Shown here: positions 52,402 to 64,000 of the stretch, piece by piece
How the letters are laid out: every line of letters starts with the position of its first letter
Position numbering within the stretch: position 1 is the first letter of the stretch
Assembly: GCA_001579985.1 (NCBI GenBank)
Contig: LRSR01012990.1
Location: forward strand, 1-64,000
Direction: 5' to 3'
Source: Hypsibius dujardini
Lineage: Eukaryota > Tardigrada > Eutardigrada > Parachela > Hypsibiidae
DNA length: 64,000 nucleotides
Translations under genes and position numbers: made by a program
The notes under the pieces: model-generated
Seen by the model: the letters and a program-made list of their open reading frames with translations, nothing else
The model's database searches: none
What the model was told of the DNA's origin: nothing

Positions 52402-55400
52402 ATGTGGATCAATTTGCAGCAAGTTGTTGTTATTCTAATTTTTGCTTTTGATGGCATCAAGGCCAACTTTATTCTGGATCTCAATGGAGAATGGCTAGTC
52501 CGCTCAGGTCCAAAAAGTAAGTCCCAAATAAAGCCTGCAGCTAGATCAATTATAACCAAGATGAAAACACAGGTATCGCGTCTTCTATCGCTTCCATTTC
52601 CAGACGCTTCCGCTTATGCCGCTCAAGTGCCAGGGAACATTTACACGGATTTGGTGAGAAATGGAACCCTAAGCGAGGATCCCTACTACCGATTCAACGA
52701 CGAAAAGTACCGATGGGTCAGCAAGCTGGACTGGGAATTTACCAGGTCTTTTCAAGGTACGCATATACACATGTATGCCCCGGCATACATGTACGTCTAG
52801 GCACATAGGCACAAGACTCGTTATCTTGTTCACGAGAACACTGCTCTTGCTATTGTTCCACAATTCCATTGTTCTTGCTAATGTTCCACAATTCCATTGT
52901 TCTTGCTACTGTTCCACGAGAACATTTTTTTTGCTAATGTTCCACGAGAACATTGTTCTTGCTACTGTTCCACAGTTCCGTCAACATTGAATTACACTAA
53001 AATTATCCTGGTCTGCGACGGGCTTGACGCAATCGCATCGATATCCGTAAACGACCAACTCGTTGGTACTACCGTCAATCAGTTCGTCCAGTACTTTTTT
53101 GACGTCAAAAAGTATCTGAAGGTAAACAATGTAACTTAAATACACGTTCGTGTATCAATTTAAGTAAAACAAAAAATAAATATGAATTCACTGTGAAGTT
53201 TATCTTAATACCACATTTATGTTATTTAATAGAAAATATCGTATGTTTAGCAATTAAAATGAGATCTAAAGATTTTTGTAGTACAATATAGATGAGAAAT
53301 TTTGAAGAACATTAAATATCCGGATGCCAAGTTAATGCTTGATTTTGAATTAAGTAAACAATAGTTAACTAAAAAAATTTTACTTAAAATAAATAATTGC
53401 CAAATTCAAATATATTCTAAACACATCTAAGATGCAACGCAGAAATCCTGAATCAAGTCACAAACTTTTGCTATGTTTACGTTTGGCTTTGTGTTCGTTT
53501 CCTCAGCTGAACAGCCAAAATAAGATAACCATCCGCTTCAAATCGCCCACCGGATACGCCTCCGAGCAGTTCTATCAGCACATCTGGGACCGCAAGTACA
53601 TAGTCCCACCGCCCTGCCCACCACCTGAGTTTCACGGCGATTGTCATCCGAACTTCATCCGAAAAGCGCAAAGTTCCTTCTCCTGGGATTGGGGTCCTTC
53701 GTTCCCGACGGTCGGTATCTGGAAGGGGATCCGCATCGTTGGATACAACACAGTGGTGATAGAATCGGTTACCGTCAGTCCGATTTGGTACCAATCCATC
53801 GACGCCTGGGCTATTAAGTTGCAAATCTACTTGCGAGCCACAGACAAGACGCAAAGAGTGGCCATCACGACTAAGATCCCGGAACTGGGCCTGTCCCAGC
53901 AGGAGGGCGTGGCGTTGGAGAGTGGCGCGTCAAATGTGACGTTTGTGTATAAAATTCCCAGCAGGGTGAAAAAGTGGTGGCCTAACGGTTACGGTGGGCA
54001 AAAGTTGTACGATTTGACGGTGACCGTTCAAGGTCGTTTCGATCCGAATGAGGAGTCGAAGACGGTGAAAGTTGGATTCCGGACGGTGGAGCTGGTGCAG
54101 GAGCCGCTGCCGGGCGGAAATGTGAGCGGACTGTCGTTTTACTTCCGCGTCAATGGGATCTCTATGTGGGCTAAAGGTGAGGGCTCTGAAGCCAACACAC
54201 CACACCAAGACGTGAGCACAGGGAAGAACATTGGCCGGCTGACTGACAGACAGACGGACAGACAAACATGAAGACATGAAGACATGAAGATAGACAAACA
54301 GGCGGACAGACAGACAGAGGGACAGACAAACAGACATGAAGACATGAAGACATGAAGACAGACGGACAGACAGACATGAAGACATGAAGACATGAAGACA
54401 TGAAGACATAAAGACAGACGAACAGACAGACCGACCGACAGACAGATGGACGGACAGACGGACAGACGGACAGATGAATAAAAAGTAACAATATTGTTCT
54501 TAACAACCCTAGCACAATAAACACATTTGTTGTGGCATATCATCTGTCGCACGCAGCTCTTAAAATTGCAATGCAGACTACATAACAATTTGCTGCATGT
54601 TCTTCGAATTTTGTTTTATGTTTGATTGATTATTTTCTCACTGACAGGCTCCAACTGGATCCCGGCACACTCATTCCAAAGCTCCGTGACCGAAGACTAC
54701 GTTCGATGGCTCCTCGAGTCGACCACCGCAGCCAACATGAACATGCTTCGCGTCTGGGGCGGCGGCTATTACGAGACTGACTTCTTCTATCAAACCTGTG
54801 ACGAACTGGGAATCCTCATCTGGCAGGACTTCATGTTCGCCTGTGCGATGTACCCCACCACCGAACAATTCCTCGCCACAGTTCGCGAGGAAGTCCGATC
54901 CAACGTGCTGCGGCTGCAGCATCATCCGTCGATCGTCCTGTGGAGCGCAAACAACGAGAACGAAGTGGCCTATGTGGAGAACTGGTACTTCACCAATGTG
55001 GCGGCGAAAACCTTCAAAAACGATTATATCGAGCTGTATATCGATGTGATTCGGGATGAGTTCCTCAAGTATGAGATTGACGGAGGCCGACCGTGGATTC
55101 CGTCCAGTCCGACCAACGGGAAACTTACGGAGGAACAGGGTTGGATTGCCAAAGACCCGAGAAGCAACTTGTACGGCGATGGTAAGAACATTAATCGAAG
55201 TGGACTCGTGGTCTAAAGAAAAGCATTTAAAACTATATAATTCGCTTCAATTGTCTCCTATGTTGGTACATCAGGGCAATAATAATGAAAGTGTCTTGTA
55301 TTTCAGCCCATTTCTACAGCTACTTGGTCGACCCTTGGGACTGGAAGCTCTATCCCCCGACCCGTTTCGCGTCCGAATACGGATTTCAATCGTGGGAGTC

Positions 55401-57681
55401 GGTGGAGTCATTAGCCAACTACTCCTTGCCGGAAGACCGGACTTACCACAGCGAGTTCGCCAATCATCGCCAGCATCATCCGCTCGGGCAGATTGAAATG
55501 CTCTTTGAGATTTCACGACGCTTCAAGCTGCCCAGTGAGCCGTATGGTCAACGGGATTTTCCAGGCATCGTCTACCTAACCCAGGTAACACTATTCTCAG
55601 GGTGTGCGATAAGCTGTTTACCCTTATTTCCGGTGATTAACTGTTCTGGCGTGCCCCAACACGACAGAAAACGACTAGCAATGACCGAGTCAACTGCCCG
55701 GCTCGTTATACAACTTCGGAGTGAGGAGTGGGGAGTGAGGGAGGGGACAGAAAATATATCTCTTAAAAATAAGCACTTCAAGAAAACGAAATTTATTCGG
55801 TCTAGATAGCGGACAAGAGACTTTCCCGATCGAACAGGCGAAACACGGCGAAAGATCAGTCTTGAGAAATGAAACGAGAAATCGCCGTAGGAAAACAAAA
55901 CATGTACAAAGCCGACTTTTCTACTGAGTGAAAAGCGTCTCGTAGAAATAAAGATAATAATATGTGTGAGTTTCAGCAACTTGAGCAAATTTGCAAACTT
56001 TTATTGTAGAAACACACCATAGCTCGCTCGATAAACGAATTATTGGATCTTTTTGTCCATGCTTTTTTCCCCCAATGCCTTCTGGCAGAAATCGCTTTCG
56101 CGACATATTTTAGTAGCGAGTCATCTCTTTGTTTAATAGCATTTCCATTTCAATTGTTTTCATTCAAGCTACTCACTCCATTCGAGCAAAAAATCTACGA
56201 CACATGAGTTGACCCGAAAGTAAAGGAACCAAGGGTCTCAGGAATTTTTTGGTGTGCGGAAAGAAAAACTAATTTGTCTGTGTAAGCTGTATAACAGTTA
56301 CGGGAAATGCAGGCTGCTCCGGCTCAAGCGCTGAGACGACCTATTCTCTCTCGAGAAACCGGAAGTCGTGTTGACCAGATCGCAAAGCGATGAAAATTAG
56401 ACGGAATGAGAAGTTAGAAATAAAAGCGAAAAATCGAGTCTCAAACCGAGCGTCGAAAACTCATCCTCATCGGACAGACATGGCTACAACGCGTAGGCGC
56501 ATTTTTCAAACCACACAGAAACATCCTTCGCACAAGACGAGGACGAGAAATAATGTGACAGTACGAGAATTTCAGTACGTGTACATGTGAACAGTATGAG
56601 GAACATGTATGAGGAACAGGAGGAACATGAGAATCAACCTTGAAATACTGAGCGGCAAATCACGTCAACAAAAATGAACGTCACAGCAAAGAATATATCT
56701 TATTCAAAAACCTCATTCGAAGAACAAAAGGCCGATTTTGTATGATTGCAACGTCCATAAAAATATCGAACTTTACTCCGCGTCAAAAAGATTTCCGCTT
56801 TTTTCAGGTCAATCAAGCCATGGCCTTAAAAACCGAAACAGAATACTACCGACGCATGCAGGACACCTTCTTGGCGGACTCGTCCGGCGGCACCCAGGGT
56901 GCGCTGTACTGGCAGTTGAACAGCATCTGGCCGTCAGCCTCCTGGTCGTCCATCGAATTTGGCGGGAAATGGAAAATGTCTCACTACTACGCCAAAGAGT
57001 TTTTCGAGCCCGTTCTCCTCTCGCCATACGTGGACGGAGATCAGTTTCTGGTGACGCTCATAAACGACAATACGACTACGGTCACCGGTGAGCTTCACTT
57101 GGAGGTCTACGGGTTCGCCGATGGGTTTCAACCGAAATCGAACCGTTCGCTCATGGTCAAACAGAAACCTCAAAGTGCAACTGTAGTTTTTACGGAAGAC
57201 GTCAAAACCTTGCTCCAACGAAGTAGCTGTGTGAAGGCTGCTGACTGCTTTGTGGTTGCGTCTCTGATTGTTCCCGGATCGGATGTCGTGATTGGAGTAC
57301 CGAACGTTTATTTCTTGGGAGCGCCCAAGGATACCACCATCCCAAGAGCTTCGATGAAGGTTAGTTGCATTTGATTATTTGTTTATCTGGCATTTTTATG
57401 CGAATTTATGTTTTAGATTATACAAAATGAAATTTTGATTTTAGGTTGCGGCCGTAAAGCAGGTTGATGGGTCCCCAAGAGTATTCACAATCAGCGTTGA
57501 AGCTGCGGCGGTGGCACCGTTCATCTGGTTGGAAGCCACCGGTATTGCTGGACGCTTTTCTCGAAACGGCCACATGCAGTATCATCCCGTGGAGGACGTG
57601 CAGTTCACGGCGAGGAGCGACACCAATGCTGCTGACCTTCGACGAAGCTTGAAAATTATGTCTTTGATGGATGTCTACTAG
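52402..57681 (+). CDS. MANBA: Beta-mannosidase, lysosomal (GH2), intact
   Basis: Eight exons by GT-AG sites: 52402-52516, 52604-52756, 52976-53121, 53507-54176, 54648-55181, 55307-55584, 56808-57359 and 57445-57681, giving 894 residues (animal MANBA is about 880). A signal peptide is followed by the GH2 sugar-binding domain (PYYRFNDEKYRWVS; SFSWDWGPSFPT), an Ig-like domain, the TIM barrel (GSNWIPAHSF; RVWGGGYYE; LIWQDFMFACAMYP) and C-terminal domains (GALYWQLNSIWP; AVAPFIWLE; SLMDVY end). The acid/base Glu lies in SANNENE (about E465) and the nucleophile in FASEYGFQSW (about E563). The enzyme removes terminal beta-mannose in N-glycan breakdown. It is the only complete copy; two dead 5' fragments lie upstream. 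Confidence 0.95.
54236..54480. repeat. CAGA/CATGAAGA minisatellite in MANBA intron 4
   Basis: Blocks of GACAGACAGACGGACAGA alternate with tandem ACATGAAG. Several long antisense frames (Cys/Leu/Val/Ser-rich) are repeat translation. Confidence 0.9.
55585..56807. other. Intron 6 of MANBA
   Basis: The longest intron of the gene (1.2 kb). No embedded gene or clear repeat was recognised. Confidence 0.6.
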
Positions 57682-58689
57682 TAACAACTCATACTTGTAT
57701 TTTTTTTAGTTGTATATACCGTGTATTGTAATGAAAACATGTTTGAGATTACACTGCGAATACTGAACTGATAGACACAGACACAGATACAAATACAGAC
57801 ACAGACACAGACACAGACACAGACACAGACACAGACACAGACACAGAAACAGACACAGACACAGACACAGACACAGACACAGATACAGACTTGTCGGAAA
57901 ACTTGCAGGGAAACTTGTCGCGGACACTGCTGGTGGTCCTTCTTCGATGAGTACGAAAGTCAGGAAAAAAATCCCCATGACTTTTTCAGACATGTTCGTA
58001 ACTTAATCGTCAGGAAGATTTGAAAATTGTAAGATCGAAAATTTAGGAAATTTAGAAGTCGGAAAAGTGAGGTTTTTTTCTGTTCGAATGAATTTACAAT
58101 CGAAGAAATGTGAACCCCTTGATTGGTTTTGTCTATAAAAATGTCTGCTATACTTTCGTCACTAAACCACCCAAATGCCGGGTACCCTCCGCGTTCTGTC
58201 GCCTTTGATTGAGTTGACTCATAAAAAAACGTATCATAAAACTAACATAAAGTAGTACAGTTTATGCTAAAAAAAACGAAACAAGAAGTTGTAAATCATT
58301 TTATGTACGCGGAACGAGGAACGAGAAATTTCGCGCAAGTTTGAAAATAGTATGAGTAAAAATACCGCGTTCGCACACGTTTCCGTCATTGTTTGCCGAT
58401 AATTTGACTTTATAAAACGACAATATATAAATGGGGCAAATAATAACGTTAATGTTAAAAACTGAAATATCGATTTTACGAATTTGATTGATATACCTCA
58501 CAATTTTGCTGTTAGCTCTGTCCTGCGCCGCATTTCGGAGATTTCGGGCCTTAGGACTGTTCCTTGTACAGGATATTTCTATATGTTGTACATGATCAAG
58601 TCACACCATAGAATACATGTTGCGCCTGATCGAACATTCAGAGGGATATACAAGGTAGATGAAATATGCAAAATAGGGGAGGTAGGGGG
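57682..58689. other. Intergenic, with microsatellite
   Basis: Downstream of MANBA. No coding region supported. An ACAGAC hexamer repeat fills 57,770-57,890. Confidence 0.6.
57770..57890. repeat. ACAGAC hexanucleotide microsatellite
   Basis: Nearly perfect CAGACA units about 100 bp after the MANBA stop. Confidence 0.95.
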
Positions 58690-58721
58690 CCAATTACATA
58701 TTATCTAAAATCAAAAATTGG

Positions 58722-58855
58722 CCTTTTTAGACCATCAACCTACCCAGATAATCAAAATTACACTGGAGGGCGGTGCCTATTTTACTAGTGAGTAATTAAA
58801 GGTCCAGACCACCCACCTACCCTCCTTTGATTACGTAGTATCTTAATAAACCCTA
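58722..58855 (+). repeat. Left arm of 4.4-kb inverted-repeat region
   Basis: TTGGCCTTTTTAGACCATC ... CAGATAATCAAAATTA ... TGAGTAATTAAAGG ... ACCCTCCTTTGATTACGTAG matches 63,045-63,185 in inverted orientation over about 135 bp. Confidence 0.75.
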
Positions 58856-61030
58856 GGAGGTATATGAAGCGTGTTTGGGATAGAGAATCAAGTAATAGCC
58901 GAAGTTGCTGCCAACTCTCTACTTGGTACACTGATTCCTGGTCGCAGGGGGTTCATTTGATTACTTCTCTGGCGCATCTCATTGTTTGTTAAATGAGTAG
59001 CAGCAGTGTTGATCCGGGTGACCCGGAAGCCCTGGCCATCCTGGGATCTTATTTATGTCTTCAAAAATCTAGCCTTTAGATCCGAAACTTGGGTAGAAGC
59101 CAAGGTTATCCAAGTGGCCCGCCACTTACGTGAAACTGCTCCATTGCCTAGCTGAAATTCTCCAAACTAGGAGTATGATGTCAACGCTAAGGACCGAACC
59201 GGTGCAACCCGTAGATAAAAATAAACACATTGGCATCTTCATCTACTGCGGCCATCCGGCGTTTAGATGGCGAGATGAAGGATTCCTCCTCAGTGATCCA
59301 CATCGGACAGCGCATCATTCAGAAGTCAATACCGAACGGTCTAAACCCGCGATAATATATCATCCGGATTATACGGCAAACCTAGTGCGGGATTCTGCAA
59401 AATAGAAATCAGGTTCAAAATGCTGAAATGGTATGCGGACAAACGAAATTTCAAATCAAAAAATTACTTGTATGGGATATTCAATGATGCATTTCAGAGT
59501 CCTGCTCCTGTAGGACTTCCTTCATAGTGGGGTGGGTTCGACCAAAGGCCAGAAACACACGATACCAACGAGAGGAAACAATCCTAGATATTGAGAGTAT
59601 TACCGATCAAAACTGAGTAAAATAAGATCTACCCAATTCTACGTCCTGTGCCGTATTTATATGAGCTTTTTGTGCCGACCAAAAGAGAAGGAGCAAAAAA
59701 TCTTTGGAAGAAGGGATGTTTCTTTACGGCTGTAACAAATGCTTTACACTCCTTCAGCCTTCTCTAAGAACTCAGGTACATGTATAGAAGTTTCATAACG
59801 AACCAAGTGGACAAAACCGAACAGTTTGTGCTAAAGAACTTTACAAGTACCCCGACGAAACTGAAACAACTGTGGCCAAGAACCCGTACAAAGTGGGTCA
59901 ATACTCATCATTCTGGAGAAGTCCGAAATTGAAAACGGCAAGGTTTCCTAATAGATAGCGTTGGTACATCAAGTTGTACTGTATACAGGCCTGCTACAAT
60001 ATTAAACTATTTATGTGATTGACCTCCGTATAGTAGTATTTAAAAATGCTGCGATCATGAGGTGCGTCATATCTTCTTCCGATTTGGCGAGCACAGATAG
60101 TGTTTAATTGCTGAAAAGCAGGTACTCCTGTTGAGTATAGAGAAGCTACGCAAGTTTGGAACGGGAAGACTTTGTGGTTCGGCGAGAAAGGCTCTTCACA
60201 CAAACCCTAAATGAAAAGGTCATATAAAGTTGCGGGTTAGCTGGGTCGGCCAGGTTTGCTTTTGCTATATCTGGTAGGCTAAAACTACAGGGAACTCTAA
60301 AACACGTTACTTAAATATACATAATACTTATGGAATAGATGATATATCGTTGGAGATTCGAGATGGTGCTAAAAAACTGAAAATATAAATGGCTTGAAAC
60401 GATTAATCAGGTAACAGCATAGTACCTCTTGTTGAGGATATCTACAGCCGAACTTATTAGCTCGTCTTCTGTCGCGTTCGATAGCCTTGAACTCGGTATT
60501 AAATTTTTGTACTGCTCGATTAGACTTTATCAGGTTATAATGAAACGTTTGTCTCCTATTAGCATGTGTTTGCTTGTATGTTGGCTATCCGTAAAAAGAA
60601 CAATTTCGAGTACAAATAAGCTAACTGTAAAATTTCTAGCTCGTCCAGAAAAGTTAATTTTCAACTCAGGATTTTGAACCTGAGCCGATAATGACTTTTC
60701 ATGGAAGAGTTTTACTTCGACCGTTAAATCTTTGCAATCGCAAATTAATGCTTGATCGGAATGAGTGACTATACTGTTACATTCAGATAGTTCAGCCAGG
60801 CGGCCCGCTCGTAGACCAATAGACTTTTTTGACGAGTGCAAACAATTCTTCCCTATCCTCAAAACTTCAGACTGGTTAAAGCCGACCCAAAAAAAGGAGC
60901 AAAAAAACTTGCAAACAAATTTAAAATGAGCGTTTCTTTACCGTTTTAAAAATTACTGGTTCCGAAACAAAATTTTTTCTATCAAACAGTGCTGAATATT
61001 GCATCCCCTAATATGCTAAGTACTACCATC
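58856..61030. other. Interior of inverted-repeat region, no clear gene
   Basis: Short open frames only. 59,640-59,990 reads LWKKGCFFTAVTNALHSF and FVLKNFTSTPTKLKQLW with stops between, and may be an old decayed coding stretch. At 60,540-60,677 a frame starting MKRLSPISMCLLVCWLSVKR looks like a signal peptide but ends after 45 codons. Nothing recognised. Confidence 0.35.
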
Positions 61031-61069
61031 AGTTTCGTGATTCGACAACAATTCAATCTCGGCTCACAG

Positions 61070-61340
61070 TTAATGAGCCAAAGGAATTCGATCAGAAACT
61101 CCCAACCGCCGTGGTTGAAGGCCATTTTCACAAACCTCTTTCAAGCCTCGACGTTTCAGATGATAATCGGTCCGCGTACCAGTGCACCGACATCCAATTC
61201 AACTGGAAAGTTGATGAGCCAAAGGAATTCCATCAGAAACTCCCAACTGCCGTGGTTGAAGGCCATTTTCACAAGCCTCTTCGAGTGCCAGTTGAATTGG
61301 ATGTCGGTGCACTGGTACGCGGACCGACTATCATCTGAAA
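61070..61340 (+). repeat. Direct plus inverted repeat cluster, partly open
   Basis: GAGCCAAAGGAATTC.ATCAG ... GAAGGCCATTTTCACAA.CC occurs twice, about 140 bp apart. Between and after the copies, a 50-bp arm (ATCGGTCCGCGTACCAGTGC ... CATCCAATTCAACTGG) is repeated inverted at 61,288-61,340. One frame stays open through both direct repeats (DEPKEFHQKLPTAVVEGHFH). Base changes between the repeats include two silent ones and one Asp/His. It could be a repeated protein motif or part of a foldback element. Confidence 0.6.
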
Positions 61341-63044
61341 CATCGCACAGTCCACCGGGCCCACCAAATTACTAAATGAGACTCGCGTTGCATGTTATAA
61401 TACGGCAAACGCATCGTCGCTCATAGTATATTTGAGCAACAAAAAACCTTTGACTTTGCGTCGGAATCTCGTCTCTTTCCCCGCCGACACTTAAGTCCCA
61501 GAAACAGCTTCGTGTAGGTCTCCGAACGGCTCACTGTTGCGTTGTGACCAACTGTTGTGGGCGGACAAATTCCGCCGCGACGACGTCTCGAAGTCAGACC
61601 GTGGCAGGATTGCTTATTCTGAAATTAAAATTGCTTACCGATTGCTGTTGTGGAGGCGACCTTGTCGAATTGGCCTGAGTCGTGGGAATGCTATTCACCT
61701 TCGGGACTGGTGATGCGAGACCACTCGTTGCCAAAACATGTCCCCTGTTGACGCTCAATTCGTGACGGCAACTGGGCGTAAAATTGAAAAGCAGGACTGT
61801 AACCGCGGGTGGCGTGGCATTGATTGCAGCCAAACAATAGTTCAACTGACAGTCCCTTTCCCATATTTAGCCTTTTATATACCTCCGTTGCGGACGTGAT
61901 ACTTCAGTTGTTGAATGAAATCCTGTTTGAAAAGTGCTTGCTTGCACCGGTTGTTGGACGAGTTGAAATTGTTCGCGTAACCCCACTCGCTTATTCGGAT
62001 TTGTTGAGTCAACTAAACCTCCGCTTATTCGCTCAAGCGTGTGCTTCAATTGAAATTGAGCGTTACACTCACAGTTGTTGTTTGTCCGCGAATTGTTGAG
62101 ATGTGATATCCATTTGAGTTCGATCATGTTTTTTTATGTCAATCAAACTCTCCATTAAAATAGCATTTTCCAGCACGTCATCAAATTGTGTTTTCTTAGC
62201 ATAATTTGACGTAACACCCCAAATAGACTCATATTCACCGCTGAGTATTTCCGGATTGATGCAATATAAAAGCACGTTTATCGGGAATGCGCCGTTACCT
62301 CTGTTCTTTTTTGGTTCTGATTCAAAAGGTGCAGTTTCCTGCTGTGTTATTTGTTTTTGACCGAAACCAATCATTCGTGTGTTAATATCACCTTAAAAGA
62401 TCCTCCGGTCCGATTGTCGTTCTGTTCGGTTAAACCCTGAATCAATCCTTCAGTCCGTCCGTCATAGACTTCGACGGGTTGTTGCGGATGACTTTTCCAA
62501 GTGTCTTGTTGGAGACAGCTTTCTCTTCTAGTCGGTAAAAGAACGAGGGGAAAATGATGAACTTAAAAGGCTAACACGTCTGGGTACGGAGGGCAGGGGA
62601 TGCAGGGAGAGCGACTTGATCAGTTATAGGGATAAATGGTGGGGGAGGTGAGAAAATATGGGATGATAGGCATCTCCATCCTCCACCTCGGGCTAACATA
62701 AAAAACACAATAAATAAACACAATCGTGAATAGTTTAATTTTTTGCAACAGCAAGAACTGAACTAGATAAAATATAAGGGTGAAAAAACTGAAAACTGGC
62801 ACAAAACAAAAAAACCTTTTTATTTGCTCCCTGGCTGTAAAATGTTCTACCACTGGATTGTTCTTGGGTATACGTTTCATTCTGGGCTTTCAAATGCAGA
62901 AGGTCTTTCGATCCAAAAATTTTCACCGCTGAAGCTCTACGACAATAAACAAAATATACGATTTTTTGGTCGGTAGCTCAAGTGTCTCACCCTAATTGAA
63001 CGAGCACTGCTGTTTTTTCGCTAAACCTTTTGTTTCGCTAAAAA
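61341..63044. other. Interior of inverted-repeat region, right part
   Basis: No gene recognised. Minus-strand frames at 61,594-61,845, 61,867-62,127 and 62,069-62,374 are adjacent and could be pieces of one decayed frame, but share no known motif. Confidence 0.3.
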
Positions 63045-63185
63045 GGATCATCCACATATTACGTAATCAAAGGAGGGTAAATAGGTAGTCTGAATCCTTG
63101 ATTACTCACCAGTAAAAGAGGCCCCGCTTTTCAGCATTATTTTGGTTATCTGGTAAATGGGCTGTCCAAAAAGGCCATTTTTGTT
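63045..63185 (-). repeat. Right arm of 4.4-kb inverted-repeat region
   Basis: Inverted partner of 58,722-58,855 (TTACGTAATCAAAGGAGGGT ... TGATTACTCACCAGTAAAA ... GGTTATCTGG ... AAAAAGGCCA). Similarity may extend outward through CACATATCACG. Confidence 0.75.
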
Positions 63186-63533
63186 TACGTGATATGTGAA
63201 TGACTCCAAACTAATAATTTCGCCCCACATGATTTCAATGTTGCGCCGCCCTCCTTTTTGAGACTATTTTTTAAAACTCTAAAACTTTTATAATTTTAAA
63301 AATATTCGTAAATATTTCTGAAAACATATTATTTTGAATCATTTTTTGAACAGCACCTTTATTGATGCAGGTTTTCATAATCAAAATCTAGTAATACTAT
63401 TCAAAATGGTTCAGATTGGCAGAAAATATCCTTTATTTAGGTAATTTCATCCATGTTTATTTTGATTGAATAACAAAAGTATCTGTTTGTATTTTGCTGA
63501 GTTTGTCTAATTCCTTCCCGTACCTTTTTTCAA
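63186..63533. other. Unassigned AT-rich spacer
   Basis: No gene, repeat or regulatory feature seen. Confidence 0.5.
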
Positions 63534-63964
63534 ATGATTTTTAGCAGTGGCCATGTTGCAAATCATTCTGTGTTTTTTCATACAGAGATCCTGGTTTGCC
63601 TGCTTTTTTCGGCCACTGCAACCGTTCCGTTCGGTGTGATTATGCCGAATATGTCTACCTTCGGCGATTCCCCCAACCACCGGCTGGCCTCTAACTCTCC
63701 GGACAAGCACGCGACTCCCCCTATCCATCACTCGATGGAGGTTTTTCCGACCGGCTTACTCTCGTCGTGCAACAACAATTACCACCAACATTTTACGAGG
63801 TCTGCCAGTGTCTGTATTGCATCCCCCACCCCGTATGCTACGAACCGCTGACTGACAAATACAACAACCACTGCCACGGATTTCGTCAACCGACAGGAAT
63901 CATTCTCGTTTACACCGATGACTACGACGACAACGACCACTATCTACCCCATAATCACTGTTAG
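63534..63964 (+). CDS. Uncertain coding region near the right edge
   Basis: Two overlapping forward frames are open. One (63,534-63,851) reads FHTEILVCLLFSATATVPFG, then a Ser/Pro/His-rich stretch. The other (to 63,964) reads TFYEVCQCLYCIPHPVCYEP, then HCHGFRQP and an Asp/Tyr/His-rich end, with a tight cysteine group. GC content is higher than in the flank. This may be a first or last exon of a Cys-rich secreted protein that continues beyond the window. Frame choice is unsettled. Confidence 0.25.
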
Positions 63965-64000
63965 TATGTTTGGTCGATTGATGTGTTGAATGTAGATGTC

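Noticed and set aside
53477-53854. 125-residue minus-strand frame
   Set aside because: Opposite strand of MANBA exon 4; it has no supporting features.
54139-54588. Minus-strand frames with SCLHVFMSSCL and SVCLSV repeats
   Set aside because: Repeat translation of the minisatellite in MANBA intron 4.

Overview
This is a eukaryotic, almost certainly animal, window. Its genes have GT-AG introns, the one standard housekeeping gene is a lysosomal beta-mannosidase with best resemblance to animal MANBA, and there are receptors with a plexin-type ectodomain (PSI and IPT modules and a plexin-like juxtamembrane tail). The Gly/Tyr-rich secreted proteins with GGYN repeats suggest an ecdysozoan (tardigrade, nematode or arthropod type), but the species cannot be fixed from sequence alone. 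Base composition is moderate and non-autonomous DNA transposons are abundant.

From about 0.7 to 52 kb the window is a mosaic of one set of gene modules copied many times in both orientations. The modules are: P, a truncated plexin-like receptor (two whole copies and at least four fragments); B, a two-exon secreted/type I membrane protein with a Ser/Thr/Met-rich stalk (five copies, two clearly whole); C, a small membrane protein next to B (two whole copies, one remnant); D, a Gly/Tyr-rich secreted protein (two whole copies, two remnants); E, a four-span membrane protein (one truncated and one rearranged copy); the 5' end of beta-mannosidase (two dead copies and the real gene); and two small conserved exons (H and the LVDLTNEW exon). 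The largest structure is an imperfect palindrome: MANBA-5' fragment, E, D and P at 28.5-38.0 kb are mirrored by P, D, E and MANBA at 41.2-52.6 kb, with B5 and a C remnant at its centre.

Layout: 0-0.5 kb hAT transposase end; 0.66-3.4 kb H, C1, B1; 3.9-6.9 kb remnants of D, P, MANBA and D around a MITE; 7-9.7 kb LVDLTNEW exon and B2; 10-11.4 kb hAT remnant and P exon 2 fragment; 11.4-12.5 kb repeats; 12.9-15.6 kb decayed LINE; 15.7-20.8 kb H2, a 1.8-kb DNA element, C2, and a B3/plexin chimera; 20.8-28.3 kb plexin flank copies, B4 and a partial P; 28.5-52 kb palindrome; 52.4-57.7 kb intact beta-mannosidase; 57.7-64 kb gene-poor sequence with a 4.4-kb region bounded by inverted repeats.

The duplications let several insertions be read against paralogous empty sites: a hAT-type MITE with an 8-bp target duplication, a MITE with a 5-bp duplication, a probable TA-flanked MITE, a 1.8-kb element with a 3-bp duplication, and a 0.6-kb MITE. 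The P, B and C products all look like cell-surface or secreted proteins with short tails. A rapidly rearranging receptor/ligand cluster is the most interesting reading of the locus, but that function is inference. Splice sites and exons were placed by eye.
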